A DNA stretch of 64,000 bases from Actinorugispora endophytica (GCF_004363075.1 NZ_SNYN01000012.1:62001-126000), one strand, 5' to 3'. Shown: positions 53,870 through 62,473, counted from the stretch's first letter. Translations and numbers: made by a program. Notes: generated from the sequence alone by a model not told the origin.

Positions 53870-55164
53870 CGCTTGCCTTCCATGGCCCGCGCGAATTCCT
53901 CGGGGCCGAGGTCGCCCAGGAACAGCAGCTGGAGGTTGGTGAGCAGCTCCTCCGACGTGGCCGGGGTCAGCGCCTGGTCCCAGGACTGGGTGAAGGACGG
54001 GGCGTCGGCGACCAGGTTGTAGGTGAAGGTGGTGAAGTCGGCGTGGTCGGTCTCGCTCAGCCGGTCCTCGATGCCCTCGACCGCGGGGACCTGCCCTGCC
54101 TCGATGAGCCCCTCGACGTAGGAGTCGGAGGCGACGGTCCCGGTGAGGAAGTCGATCGCGGCGTCGGTGTCGGCGCTGTCGGCGTTGACCGAGAAGTAGT
54201 TGCTCGGGTTGCCCACGACCGCGCCCGGCTCGCCCTCGCCGCCCTCGACCTCGGGGAAGGGCACGAAGCCGAGGTCGCCGCTCTCCACGAAGTCGGGGTT
54301 GTTGTCCATCTGCGTGGAGAAGTCCCAGGTCCCCATGAGGAACATCGCGGACTTGCCGCTGGCCAGCAGCGAGGAGGCGCTGGCGTTGTCGTAGGTGATG
54401 GAGGCGAAGTTGGTGCCGAACGCGCCGCGGTCGGCCAGGTCCTGGCACATCCGGAGGGCCTCGATCACGGCCGGGTCGGACCAGGCGCCCTCCTCGCCGT
54501 CGACGATGGCCTGGAACTTGTCGGCGCCGCCGACCCGGTCCAGCAGGTACTCCAGCCACATCAGCTCGGTCCAGCCCTGGGCACCGGGCAGGGTGATGGG
54601 GGTGACGCCCTCCTCCTTGAACACGTCCACGGCGTCCAGGAGCTCGTCGTAGGTGGCGGGCGGCTCCAGGCCGGCCTCGTCGAAGACCTCCTTGTTGTAG
54701 AACAGCACGACCGGGAGCACCCCCAGCATGGGGACGCCGTAGTAGCGGCCCTCCACCCGCGCGACGTCCAGGACGCTGGGCAGGAAGGCGTCGCGGAAGC
54801 CGGGGTTGGCCTCGAGGGTGTCGGTGAGGTCCACGACCTGGCCCTCCTCGACGTACTGGGCGAGGTTCCCGCCGCCCCAGTTGAAGAAGACGTCGGGGGC
54901 GTTGGGCGACCCGAGGGCGACCTGGAGGCGCTGCTTGTAGGCGTCGTTGACGTAGGTCACGAGTTCGGCGGGGGTCTCGGCGGACTCGTTGTAGGTGTCG
55001 ATCCCGCTCTGCACGATCGGGTTCACCGCCGCGTCCTCCAGCGCCCAGACCTCGACGCCGCCCTCGGTGCCGGGGCCGGAGGTCCCGCAGGCGGTGGTGA
55101 GGCCGAGCACGAGCGCCAGGGAGGCGCTGCCGATCACGCGGGGCCAGGGTGTGCGTCGTCTCAT
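53866..55164 (-). CDS. Sugar ABC transporter substrate-binding lipoprotein
   Basis: 432 residues. Signal peptide with lipobox LGLTTACGTS (Cys near 26). A family 1 (MalE-like) binding fold: VEVWALEDAAVNPIVQSGID, YKQRLQVALGSPNAPDVFFN, GVPMLGVLPVVLFYNKEVF and KSAMFLMGTWDFSTQM. With GH43 in the same operon, xylobiose or other xylo/arabino-oligosaccharides are the likely ligands (inferred). First gene of the operon, facing the LacI gene. Confidence 0.9.
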   Translation of the reverse strand: MRRRTPWPRVIGSASLALVLGLTTACGTSGPGTEGGVEVWALEDAAVNPIVQSGIDTYNESAETPAELVTYVNDAYKQRLQVALGSPNAPDVFFNWGGGNLAQYVEEGQVVDLTDTLEANPGFRDAFLPSVLDVARVEGRYYGVPMLGVLPVVLFYNKEVFDEAGLEPPATYDELLDAVDVFKEEGVTPITLPGAQGWTELMWLEYLLDRVGGADKFQAIVDGEEGAWSDPAVIEALRMCQDLADRGAFGTNFASITYDNASASSLLASGKSAMFLMGTWDFSTQMDNNPDFVESGDLGFVPFPEVEGGEGEPGAVVGNPSNYFSVNADSADTDAAIDFLTGTVASDSYVEGLIEAGQVPAVEGIEDRLSETDHADFTTFTYNLVADAPSFTQSWDQALTPATSEELLTNLQLLFLGDLGPEEFARAMEGKR

Positions 55165-55250
55165 GGGCGGGGCACCGTCCTTGGGTTCAGGGGGCAGGGC
55201 ACGGAGGCCGGAATCCGGGAGGGCTACCGAAACATCCCCCGAAAAAGATC

Positions 55251-55273
55251 CGAAAGATTTCCGATAGTTTTCG
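55251..55273. promoter_or_regulatory. Tandem LacI operators, importer side
   Basis: CGAAAGATTTCC (55251-55262) and CGATAGTTTTCG (55262-55273) each match CGAAA-NN-TTTCG at 9 of 10 arm positions and lie end to end. They resemble CGAA/TTCG operators I recall for actinobacterial xylan LacI regulators. Confidence 0.6.
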
Positions 55274-55435
55274 TGAGAGAGACGCTAAGTGTGACGGAAA
55301 TCGCCGTCAAGGGGTCGCAATGTTTCGGTCGCGTCACGATGAGCACCCCACCGGCCCGTGCACCGCTCCGTGTCGCAGCCGGAGGAGGCCCTGACCAGCC
55401 CTCCCCGCCGAACACCGCCCCTCCTCGAACACCTC

Positions 55436-55456
55436 CGAAAGTTTTCGAGATATGAT
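55436..55456 (+). promoter_or_regulatory. LacI operator and -10 of the lacI gene
   Basis: CGAAAGTTTTCG (55436-55447) is a perfect 5+5 palindrome, four bases upstream of TATGAT (55451-55456), a near-ideal -10. Repression by occlusion, hence autoregulation, is expected. Confidence 0.68.
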
Positions 55457-55507
55457 GCCTTCGCCGGGGCGGGCTCCAGCCTGCCCAGTGCGCTGAAGGG
55501 GAGGCGT

Positions 55508-56548
55508 GTGTCCAAGCGACGACCGACCTTGGCCGAGGTCGCCAGCCAGGCCGGGGTGTCGGTCTCGACCGTGTCCAAGGTGGTCAACGGCCACCTCGAC
55601 GTCTCGGCCGAGACCCGGAGCCAGATCGAGCGGCTGCTGGAGGAGCACCAGTACCGGCCGCGCCGCTCCCACGCCCGCAAGCCCGTCGGCCTGATCGACC
55701 TGGTCTTCCTCGACCTGGACAGCTCGTGGGCCATGCAGATCCTGGCGGGGGCCGAGGAGGTCGCCTACGAGAAGGGCTTCGGGATCGTCGTCTCCGCCGT
55801 GCACGACCGCGGCCGCAGCCGCCCCAGCCTCCGCTGGCTGGACAACGTGCACGCGCGCAGCTCCGACGGCGTGGTCATGGTGCTGTCCGAGCTGTCACCG
55901 GACCAGCAGGCCCGGCTCGCCGCGCTGGGCGTGCCGGTCGTGGTGGTCGACCCGATCGGCGACCCCGCGCGGGACGTGCCCGCGGTGGGCACCACGAACT
56001 GGGCGGGGGGGCTGGCCGCCACCCAGCACCTGATCGGCCTGGGGCACACCCGCATCGCCACCATCAGCGGCCCGTCCCGGGTCATGTGCAGCCGCGCCCG
56101 CGTGGACGGCTACCGCAGCGCGATGGACGCCGCGGGCCTGGCCGTACCCGAGGACTACGTCGGGCACGGCGACTTCCGAACCCCCAGCGGGCACGCCGAG
56201 ACGCACCGCCTGATGGACCTGGACGAACCGCCCACCGCGATCTTCGTGGGCTCGGACCTGATGGCCCGGGGCGCCTACGAGGCCCTGTTCGAGCGCGGCC
56301 TGCGCGTGCCGCACGACGTCAGCGTGGTCGGGTTCGACGACCTGCCCGAGGCCGCGTGGGCGGCGCCGCCGCTGACCACGGTGCGCCAGCCCCTCGGCGA
56401 GATGGCCCGGATGGCCACCCGGATGCTGCTGCGCCTGGTCGCCGGGCAGGACCCCGGCACCCGGCGGGTGGAGCTTTCCACCGAACTCGTCGAGCGCGCG
56501 AGCACCGCTCCCCCGCCCGGTGGCCCCGGGGCGCGTTCTCCCCGCTGA
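55508..56548 (+). CDS. LacI-family repressor, probable xylo-oligosaccharide regulator
   Basis: 346 residues. Helix-turn-helix LAEVASQAGVSVSTVSKVVN at 8-28 and a binding-protein-like effector domain (LIDLVFLDLDSSWAMQILAG, AIFVGSDLMARGAYEAL, VVGFDDLPEAAWAAPPL). The GTG at 55508 follows GGGGAGG. Divergent from the importer-GH43 operon with palindromes in between. Xylobiose as inducer is inferred. Confidence 0.9.
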   Translation: MSKRRPTLAEVASQAGVSVSTVSKVVNGHLDVSAETRSQIERLLEEHQYRPRRSHARKPVGLIDLVFLDLDSSWAMQILAGAEEVAYEKGFGIVVSAVHDRGRSRPSLRWLDNVHARSSDGVVMVLSELSPDQQARLAALGVPVVVVDPIGDPARDVPAVGTTNWAGGLAATQHLIGLGHTRIATISGPSRVMCSRARVDGYRSAMDAAGLAVPEDYVGHGDFRTPSGHAETHRLMDLDEPPTAIFVGSDLMARGAYEALFERGLRVPHDVSVVGFDDLPEAAWAAPPLTTVRQPLGEMARMATRMLLRLVAGQDPGTRRVELSTELVERASTAPPPGGPGARSPR

Positions 56549-56610
56549 TCTCGGCCGCTCCGGGGTCCCGACCGTCTCCGGGACCCGGAGAGGCCAAGGT
56601 CAGCGGGAGA
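56537..56610. terminator. Bidirectional hairpin between lacI and the epimerase-like gene
   Basis: The left arm (about 56541-56570, CGCTGATCTCGGCCGCTCCG then GGGTCCCG) pairs imperfectly with 56579-56606. The stop codon of the minus-strand gene lies within the right arm. The motif CGCTGATCT-GGCC-TCCGGGGTC is shared with the hairpin at 323-372 read in reverse. Confidence 0.75.
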
Positions 56611-57586
56611 GGAGGAACTCCTCCTCCGCCTCCCTCGACAGGCCCACCGGGGGGAGGTCGGGGCGCCGCGGCGCCCGGCCGCCCAGCGACCGGAGCCAGG
56701 CCCAGGTGTCGGCGACCGTCTCCTCGACGGGGCGGCAGCGCAGTCCCGCGGCCAGGGCCCTGGACACGTCCCCCCGGTGCATCGTGTCGTGGAGCTCGCC
56801 CGGCGGCAGCCAGATCGGCAGGTCGCTCCACGGTTCGATGCCCGCGTCCAGGATCGGCCCGGGGTCGGTCCAGCGCAGTCCGGCGTCGGAGCCGGTGGCG
56901 CGCACGCACGCCTCCAGCAGGCTCCCCATCGTGGCGTGCCCCGGTCGGCTCACGAGGTTGTAGGCGCCGCCGAGCCCGCCCTCGACCGCGTCCGCGATCC
57001 ACGCGGCGAGGTCGCGGGCGTCGACGTACTGCAGCTCCAGGCCGCGCGGCCCGGGTGCCAGCACCGTTCCGCCGCGCGCAATCCGCCCCAGCCACCAGGG
57101 CAGCCGTCCGACGTTCTCCCGGGGGCCGAGGATCAGCCCCGCCCGCGCCAGCACCGCCCGGTCGCCGAAGGACTCGACCGCCGCCAGCTCGCCGCCCCGC
57201 TTGGCCCGCGCGTAGTCGACCCTCCCGTCGTCGGGCGAGGCGTCCACCACCGGGCCGTCCTCGTCCAGCCCCGGCTCGGCCGGATAGGAGTACACCGAGC
57301 GGCTGGACACGTAGGCGTAGTGTCCGGCCCGCCCGGCCAGCAACCGGGCCGCGTCGCGCACCGCCGACGGCTCGCCCGACCAGGTGTCGACGACGGCGTC
57401 CCACTCGCCCTTCTCCAGGGCCGCCAGTCCGCCCGCCTCGGTGCGGTCGCCCCGCAGGACGGCGGCACCCTCCGGCGGATCGTGGCGCCCCCGGTGGAAG
57501 ACGGTCGCCTCCCAGCCCCGCGCCAGCGCCTCCTCGGCGACGGCGCGCCCGACGAACTCGGTTCCGCCCAGGATCAGAAGTCTCAT
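56600..57586 (-). CDS. NAD-dependent epimerase/dehydratase family protein (reductase-like)
   Basis: 328 residues with a Rossmann start MRLLILGGTEFVGRAVAEEA, AYVSSRSVYSYP and a downstream YARAKRGGE that provides the Tyr-x3-Lys pair. It continues with VLARAGLILGPRENVGRLPW and LQYVDARDLAAWI. Such proteins resemble plant CSP41/isoflavone reductase-like enzymes; the substrate is unknown. ATG at 57586, upstream GAGGGTGG. Single gene between converging lacI and divergent popR-like gene. Confidence 0.82.
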   Translation of the reverse strand: MRLLILGGTEFVGRAVAEEALARGWEATVFHRGRHDPPEGAAVLRGDRTEAGGLAALEKGEWDAVVDTWSGEPSAVRDAARLLAGRAGHYAYVSSRSVYSYPAEPGLDEDGPVVDASPDDGRVDYARAKRGGELAAVESFGDRAVLARAGLILGPRENVGRLPWWLGRIARGGTVLAPGPRGLELQYVDARDLAAWIADAVEGGLGGAYNLVSRPGHATMGSLLEACVRATGSDAGLRWTDPGPILDAGIEPWSDLPIWLPPGELHDTMHRGDVSRALAAGLRCRPVEETVADTWAWLRSLGGRAPRRPDLPPVGLSREAEEEFLLSR

Positions 57587-57644
57587 GGCGGCCACCCTCT
57601 CCCATGACGGCGGTCCCGGACACCCCCGCCTGCTCTCAGCAGAA

Positions 57645-57698
57645 TCGCCGAGAGCTGAAACCCGCGGCCGGGCCCGGCGGGGCTCCCTCCGATAGACT
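57645..57698 (+). promoter_or_regulatory. Regulatory region of the popR/clgR-like gene
   Basis: TAGACT (57693-57698) is a fair -10. TCGCCGAGAGC (57645-57655), in a larger TCAGC/GCTGA dyad, fits the core WCGCYNANRGC that I recall for ClgR boxes, so ClgR-type control of this gene is possible. Confidence 0.4.
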
Positions 57699-57738
57699 GA
57701 CCGCACCCGTGGATCCGGCCAGCAGCGAAGGGCACACC

Positions 57739-58086
57739 ATGACCGAACGCGCCTTGCACGCCGTGCCCGAAGCCGAGGAGCCCCTGCTGCGCCACCTGAT
57801 CGGCGACGTGCTGCGCCGGGCCCGCCAGGAGCAGGGGCGCACGCTGCGCGAGGTCGCCGAGGCCGCGCAGGTCTCCATGCCCTACCTGTCCGAGATCGAG
57901 CGCGGTCGCAAGGAGCCCTCCTCCGAGGTGCTGGCCGCCGTCTACCGGGCTCTGGGCCTGCACCTCGTCGACCTGGTCGGCGACGTCGCCGACCGGCTCT
58001 CCGTCATCTCCGCGCCCGTGTCCGCCCCGGCGGCGCCCGGGTTCGCCTCCCGGGGCGGCCCCCGGGCGATGCTCCTGGCGGCCTGA
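57739..58086 (+). CDS. popR: ClgR/PopR-family XRE activator of clp genes
   Basis: 115 residues. HTH_3 domain at about 20-80 (LRRARQEQGRTLREVAEAAQ, VSMPYLSEIERGRKEPSSEV) as in ClgR/PopR. The C-terminus is MLLAA; the two terminal Ala mark these activators for ClpP-dependent degradation, making a feedback loop. The neighbour is a clpP pair without tig or clpX, the arrangement of clpP3-clpP4/popR in Streptomyces, so PopR is preferred over ClgR. ATG at 57739 with GAAGGG. Convergent with the clp operon. Confidence 0.8.
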   Translation: MTERALHAVPEAEEPLLRHLIGDVLRRARQEQGRTLREVAEAAQVSMPYLSEIERGRKEPSSEVLAAVYRALGLHLVDLVGDVADRLSVISAPVSAPAAPGFASRGGPRAMLLAA

Positions 58087-58093
58087 GCGGACG

Positions 58094-58133
58094 CGGAGGG
58101 GGAGGGCCGGGCGCGCCGGGCCCTCCCCCTCCG
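58094..58133. terminator. Bidirectional hairpin between popR and clpP
   Basis: Perfect 15-bp arms CGGAGGGGGAGGGCC / GGCCCTCCCCCTCCG with a 10-nt loop. Confidence 0.88.
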
Positions 58134-58142
58134 GCCGTGGGT

Positions 58143-58751
58143 TCAGGCCGCCGCGCGGGCCAGCTCCCGCGCGCTGACCACCTGGTCGACGAGGCCGTAG
58201 TCGCGCGCCTGCGCGGCGGTGAAGATCTTGTCCCGGTCGGTGTCCTCGCGCAGCGTGGCCGTGTCCTGGCCGGTGTGCCTGGACAGGATCTCCTCGATCT
58301 CGGCGCGCACCCGCATGATCTCGGCCGCCTGGATCTCCAGGTCCGCGGCCTCGCCCTGCCCGCTGGTCGAGGGCTGGTGCAGCAGCACCCGCGAGTGCCG
58401 CAGCGCGAACCGCTTGCCGGGGGCTCCCGCGGCCAGCAGCACCGCCGCCGCCGACGCGGCCTGCCCCATGCAGACCGTGGAGACGTCGGGGCGCACGAAC
58501 TGGATGGTGTCGTAGATCGCGGTCAGCGCGGTGGCCGAGCCGCCCGGCGAGTTGATGTACAGGTTGATGTCCTGCTCGGCGCTCTCGGCCTCCAGGTGCA
58601 GCATCTGGGCCATCACCACGTTGGCGACGCCGTCGTCGATCGGCGTGCCCAGGAAGATGATCCGCTCGGACAGCAGCCTGCTGAACACGTCGTAGGCCCG
58701 CTCCCCGTGGGGGGTGCGCTCCACGACCGTGGGGATCGTGTACTGGCTCAT
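58143..58751 (-). CDS. clpP4: ATP-dependent Clp protease proteolytic subunit (second of pair)
   Basis: 202 residues. Serine-peptidase triad Ser 100 ([13 protein letters not shown]), His 125 ([11 protein letters not shown]) and the Asp in [10 protein letters not shown]. Oxyanion-loop sequence [17 protein letters not shown] is present. Starts within the stop of the upstream clpP (ATGA overlap), so the two subunits are translated together and likely form a mixed tetradecamer. Symbol inferred from synteny with popR. Confidence 0.92.
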   Translation of the reverse strand: MSQYTIPTVVERTPHGERAYDVFSRLLSERIIFLGTPIDDGVANVVMAQMLHLEAESAEQDINLYINSPGGSATALTAIYDTIQFVRPDVSTVCMGQAASAAAVLLAAGAPGKRFALRHSRVLLHQPSTSGQGEAADLEIQAAEIMRVRAEIEEILSRHTGQDTATLREDTDRDKIFTAAQARDYGLVDQVVSARELARAAA

Positions 58752-59425
58752 GACCGCTCCTCCGTGTTCCGGCCGCCGTCGGCGGCGCTCTTGGGGTCCA
58801 GGAATCCGTAGCCCCGCGTGCTCGGGGTGCGCAGCGCGGACGCGTGCTCCACGACGTGGTCGACGAGTCCGTACTCCAGCGCCTGCTCGGCGGTGAACCA
58901 GCGGTCCCGACGGCTGTCCCGCTCGATGGTCTCCACGCTCTGGCCGGTGTGCAGGGCGATCAGCTCCTGCATGACACGCTTGGTGTGGGCGAGGTTCTCG
59001 GCCTGGATGGCGATGTCCGCGGCGGTTCCGCCGAGGCCGCCGGAGGGCTGGTGCATCATGATCCGGGTGTGCGGCAGGGTGTACCGCTTGCCCGCGGTCC
59101 CCGCGCACAGCAGGAACTGCCCCATGCTCGCGGCGAACCCCATGGCGAGGGTCGCCACGTCGTTGGGGACGAAGCGCATGGTGTCGTAGATGGCCATCCC
59201 CGCGGTGACGGACCCGCCGGGGCTGTTGACGTAGAGGCTGATGTCCCGCTTCTGGTCCTCGGCGGACAGCAGCAGGAGCTGGGCGCAGACGCGGTTGGCC
59301 ACGGCGTCGTCGACCTGGTCGCCCAGGACGATGATCCGCTCGTGCAGCAGGCGGGCGGCCAGCTGGTCGTCGAACGGGCCGGCTGCCGCCGTCTCCGCCG
59401 CGAGCCGCGGTGCGGTGGGGCGCAT
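58748..59425 (-). CDS. clpP3: ATP-dependent Clp protease proteolytic subunit (first of pair)
   Basis: 225 residues. Triad Ser 100 ([13 protein letters not shown]), His 125 ([13 protein letters not shown]) and a C-terminal Asp region ([21 protein letters not shown], read in two parts). A 30-residue tail is longer than in its partner. ATG at 59425 follows GGAGGAGAGAC. PopR-like boxes lie about 100-130 nt upstream. Confidence 0.92.
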   Translation of the reverse strand: MRPTAPRLAAETAAAGPFDDQLAARLLHERIIVLGDQVDDAVANRVCAQLLLLSAEDQKRDISLYVNSPGGSVTAGMAIYDTMRFVPNDVATLAMGFAASMGQFLLCAGTAGKRYTLPHTRIMMHQPSGGLGGTAADIAIQAENLAHTKRVMQELIALHTGQSVETIERDSRRDRWFTAEQALEYGLVDHVVEHASALRTPSTRGYGFLDPKSAADGGRNTEERS

Positions 59426-59522
59426 GTCTCTCCTCCTCGGACCCGGCCTCCGTGCGGCGGGCGCTCGCCCGCCGCGGCCGGTTCCCCCAGCTTCGCCGGG
59501 GCGGGCGGGGGCGGGGAGGGGT

Positions 59523-59553
59523 TTCTGCCCTGCGGAGATCTGCCGACGGCAGA
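59523..59553. promoter_or_regulatory. Tandem PopR-like boxes upstream of the clpP operon
   Basis: TCTGCC-gac-GGCAGA (59539-59553) is a perfect 6+6 dyad matching TTCTGCC-N3-GGCAGAA, the PopR target as I recall it from Streptomyces. A second, weaker copy, TTCTGCC-ctg-CGGAGAT (59523-59539), abuts it. Confidence 0.7.
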
Positions 59554-59570
59554 GGGGCGCGCGGGCCCGC

Positions 59571-59603
59571 GGGGCGGGGCGCCCGGAGCGGGCGCCCCGC
59601 CCC
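59571..59603. terminator. Terminator of the polysaccharide deacetylase gene
   Basis: Perfect 14-bp arms GGGGCGGGGCGCCC / GGGCGCCCCGCCCC with a GGAGC loop, 15 bases past the stop. Confidence 0.85.
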
Positions 59604-59617
59604 GTGGGGGTGGGAGG

Positions 59618-61099
59618 TCAGGCGCCCTGGTCGCGGCGCATGTAGGCGACGCCCGGCTCCAGGGTGGTGTCGGCGAACAGCTCCGAGACCGTGACGAAGT
59701 GGTAGCCCTTGCCCTGGAGCTGCTCCAGGACTGCGGGGATCGCGTCCACGGTGGGCCGGTGGATGTCGTGGAAGAGCACGATGCTGCCCGGCTGGGTCTC
59801 CGACACCGCGGTGTCGATGGTCTTGTCCTTGTTCATGTGCTGCCAGTCCAGCGTGTCGACGTCCCACAGGATCATCGGGTAGTCGACGTTCGCCTGGGTG
59901 GTCTCGTTGAACGACCCGTACGGCGGGCGCATCGAGGTCACCTCGACCCCGGTGGCGTCCTTGATGGCGGCGGCGGTGCGCTCGACGTCGTCCCTGACCG
60001 CGTCGCCGCCCATCAGGGCGAGGTTGTCGTGCTTCCAGGTGTGGATGCCGATCTCGTGGCCCGCCTCGGCGGTGCTCCGGACCGTCTCGGGGGAACTCTC
60101 GGTCAGCGAGCCCAGCACGTAGAAGGTGGCCTTGGCCGAGTACTCGTCGAGGTGCTCCAGCAGCAGGCCGGTGTCCTCTCCGGGGCCGTCGTCGAAGGTC
60201 AGCGCGACGCACGGCACCCGGTCGCAGTCCAGGCCCGCCACGGGGCCGTCCGCGGGACCCAGGTCCACGCTCCGGGCGTCCTCCATGACCGCGGTCCGCG
60301 CGGACCGGCCGAACCTGGACAGCAGCACCTCGCTGTCGGGGACGGGGACCTGGACGTCCTCCTCGCCTTCGCCGGCCTCGCCGGGGCTGAAGCTGACCAC
60401 CAGCTCGCCCGCGGCGTTGAACCCGATGTCCTCCAGCGCCGACCCCTCGCGGTCCGCCGCGCTCTGCCACGCCGCCTCGGGGTCCACGAGCGCCGGCTCG
60501 ACGGAGTCGTCCGCGGCGAGCCCCCGCGAGGCGGGCGCGGGCAGACCCGGCGGCAGCGCGTTCGGCGCCACTCCGTGCTCGTCCCTCAGGACCCGCGACA
60601 CCTGCGCGCCCAGCTCGTCGATCGCCTCGTCCCCGTTGAGCAGCGCGGTCCACGGCAGCGCCTCGCCCGATCCGGCGTCGTACCAGCGGCTGGTGCCCTC
60701 GACCGCGCCGTCGGTCCTGGCGGTGATGCGGGCTCCCAGCACGCCGCCCGAGGCCACCAGGAACTTCGCCTCCTGCTCCAGCGAGGTCCCTCCGTCCCCG
60801 GTGAGGAACGCGGTCTCCCGCTCGGCCATGGCGGTGCGGACCTCGGTGGTGAAGTCGGCGGCGCCCGGAACCTGCGGGTACCGGCTGGTGACGCTCTTGC
60901 CGTCGACGGAGACGGTCCGCTCCCCGGTGCTCAGTCCCTCGATCCACGCGGCGTCGACCGTGCGCAGCCCCGGAGGCAGATCTGCCTCACCGCCGAACGG
61001 GCCTCCCAGCGCCGAGCAGGCGGGAAGCGCGGCCAGAGCGAGCGATGCCGCAAAGATGCCGATAAAACGCCCTTTGGTGGACGAAGGGTTCCAGAACAC
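59618..61099 (-). CDS. Lipoprotein polysaccharide (peptidoglycan) deacetylase, NodB domain
   Basis: About 493 residues. The signal sequence has a lipobox, [12 protein letters not shown], so it is anchored outside the membrane. A DUF3298-like domain at about 40-260 precedes a CE4 NodB domain with [12 protein letters not shown] (catalytic base and metal Asp), HTWKHDNL (metal His pair), [19 protein letters not shown] and IVLFHDIH (catalytic His). It removes N-acetyl groups from peptidoglycan or another surface glycan. GTG at 61099 is preferred for the signal-peptide length; TTG at 61141 is possible. Confidence 0.9.
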   Translation of the reverse strand: MFWNPSSTKGRFIGIFAASLALAALPACSALGGPFGGEADLPPGLRTVDAAWIEGLSTGERTVSVDGKSVTSRYPQVPGAADFTTEVRTAMAERETAFLTGDGGTSLEQEAKFLVASGGVLGARITARTDGAVEGTSRWYDAGSGEALPWTALLNGDEAIDELGAQVSRVLRDEHGVAPNALPPGLPAPASRGLAADDSVEPALVDPEAAWQSAADREGSALEDIGFNAAGELVVSFSPGEAGEGEEDVQVPVPDSEVLLSRFGRSARTAVMEDARSVDLGPADGPVAGLDCDRVPCVALTFDDGPGEDTGLLLEHLDEYSAKATFYVLGSLTESSPETVRSTAEAGHEIGIHTWKHDNLALMGGDAVRDDVERTAAAIKDATGVEVTSMRPPYGSFNETTQANVDYPMILWDVDTLDWQHMNKDKTIDTAVSETQPGSIVLFHDIHRPTVDAIPAVLEQLQGKGYHFVTVSELFADTTLEPGVAYMRRDQGA

Positions 61100-61429
61100 T
61101 ACGAACCGACCTAACAATGAAATGGCGTACGAGAAGAGCAAGTCGATCCGGGACCGGGGATCGGTCGGCTTTGAGCCGCAGAGTGCAAATTACGGCTTTG
61201 TGTAGGGGTGTGCAATTACGCAACACCCGCCTTGGGCCAGACTTGGGCCTTGGGGACCGTACTTCGCACTTCGGACCTAACCGCCATTGATGATCCCACC
61301 ATAAGTCCGACTCGCGAACACAACTGTCCACCCGTGACACGCCTCACCGCTTTCCCGCCGATTGTCGCCCTGTGTAGTTGTATGAGCCTTGACGGTTACG
61401 TCCTTCGGCATGTCGGATGGTGGTTTCGC
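61100..61429. other. Divergent spacer, A/T-richer, with a palindrome
   Basis: 330 bases between the deacetylase and epimerase-like genes. GGGTGT-GCAATTACGC-AACACCC at about 61206-61228 is an inverted repeat that could be an operator. TGCAAATTACG and TGCAATTACGC form a near direct repeat just around it. CTTGGGCC occurs twice near 61232-61254. No small ORF is supported. Confidence 0.5.
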
Positions 61430-62473
61430 ATGAGGGCACTGGTGACGGGCGGAGCCGGTTTCATCGGCTCTCACCTGGTCGAATACCTGCTCGCACTCGG
61501 TCACGAGGTCGTGGTCCTGGACGACCTGTCCACCGGGGCCCGGGCCAACCTGGTGCACGCCCTGCGCGACCCCCGAACGAGCTTCGTACACGGATCGGTG
61601 CTGGATTCCGGCGTCCTGCGCACCGCGATGACCGGTTGCGACACGGTTTTCCACCTCGCGTCCCTGGTCGGCGCCAGAATGGTCGGAATCGAACCCGTGC
61701 GGACCCTGCACGTCAACGTCGTGGGCACCGAGCGGGTGCTCGCCGCCGCGCTGGACCGGGGGTGCCGGGTGCTGTTCTCCTCGGGCGGCGAGGTGTACGG
61801 CCGCAGCAACGGCGAGGCCCTGCGCGAGGACGACGACCGGATCCTGGGCCCCGCCCAGGAGGGACGCTGGTGCACCGCCGTCACCAAGGGCCTGGGCGAG
61901 TACCTGACGGCCCGGTATTTCCACGAGTACGGCCTGGACACCGTGACCGTCCGGCTGTTCGACGTCACCGGGCCGCGCCAGTCGCTCGACTACGGCCACG
62001 TCCTGCCCGCCTTCGTCGAGCAGGCCCTGCACGGGCGGCCCGTCACCGTGCACGGAGACGGCTCCCAGACGCGCTGCTTCTGCTCGGTCCACGACGTGGT
62101 GCCCGCCCTGGTCGCGCTCGTGGAGCAGCCCCGCGCCCGCGGGCGGACCGTCAACATCGGCGCGCGGGACCGGACCGGCATCATGGAGCTGGCCCGGCGG
62201 GTCCTGGCGCTCACCCGCTCCGGCAGCGGCATCGTCACCATCGACCACCAGGTGGCCCGCGGCCCCGGATACGCCGAGACGGGCCACCGCGTCCCCGACA
62301 CCTCCCTGGCCCGCGAACTGATCGGCTGGAGCGCGGACACCGGACTGGACGCGATCATCACCTCGGTCGTGGAGGACCAGACCGGCCGCTCCTCCCCCTA
62401 CGGCGGCCACGGCGGAGCGGTGACGCGGGTCGGGGTGAAAAACCACTTGCCCCGCGCCCGCACCTCTGATTAG
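61430..62473 (+). CDS. NAD-dependent epimerase/dehydratase-like protein without the catalytic Tyr
   Basis: 347 residues. Extended-SDR start MRALVTGGAGFIGSHLVEYL and VVVLDDLSTGARANL, VFHLASLVGA, FSSGGEVYGRSN, RLFDVTGPRQS and TVHGDGSQTRCFCSVHDVV match UDP-sugar epimerases/decarboxylases. Where relatives have RW-S-Y-A-x-x-K this protein has RWCTAVTKG, so Lys is kept but Tyr is Thr. It may bind NAD and a nucleotide sugar without the usual catalysis. ATG at 61430 after GGATGGTGG. Divergent from the cell-wall deacetylase. Confidence 0.82.
   Translation: MRALVTGGAGFIGSHLVEYLLALGHEVVVLDDLSTGARANLVHALRDPRTSFVHGSVLDSGVLRTAMTGCDTVFHLASLVGARMVGIEPVRTLHVNVVGTERVLAAALDRGCRVLFSSGGEVYGRSNGEALREDDDRILGPAQEGRWCTAVTKGLGEYLTARYFHEYGLDTVTVRLFDVTGPRQSLDYGHVLPAFVEQALHGRPVTVHGDGSQTRCFCSVHDVVPALVALVEQPRARGRTVNIGARDRTGIMELARRVLALTRSGSGIVTIDHQVARGPGYAETGHRVPDTSLARELIGWSADTGLDAIITSVVEDQTGRSSPYGGHGGAVTRVGVKNHLPRARTSD

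Larger units (their letters stand above)
55165..55507. other. Divergent regulatory region of the xylo-oligosaccharide operon and lacI
   Basis: 343 bases, noticeably A/T-richer near 55230-55330 and 55436-55460. It holds the CGAAA/TTTCG palindromes listed separately and a strong -10 for lacI. The plus-strand frame that remains open from 55358 is not needed for the LacI protein. Confidence 0.6.
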
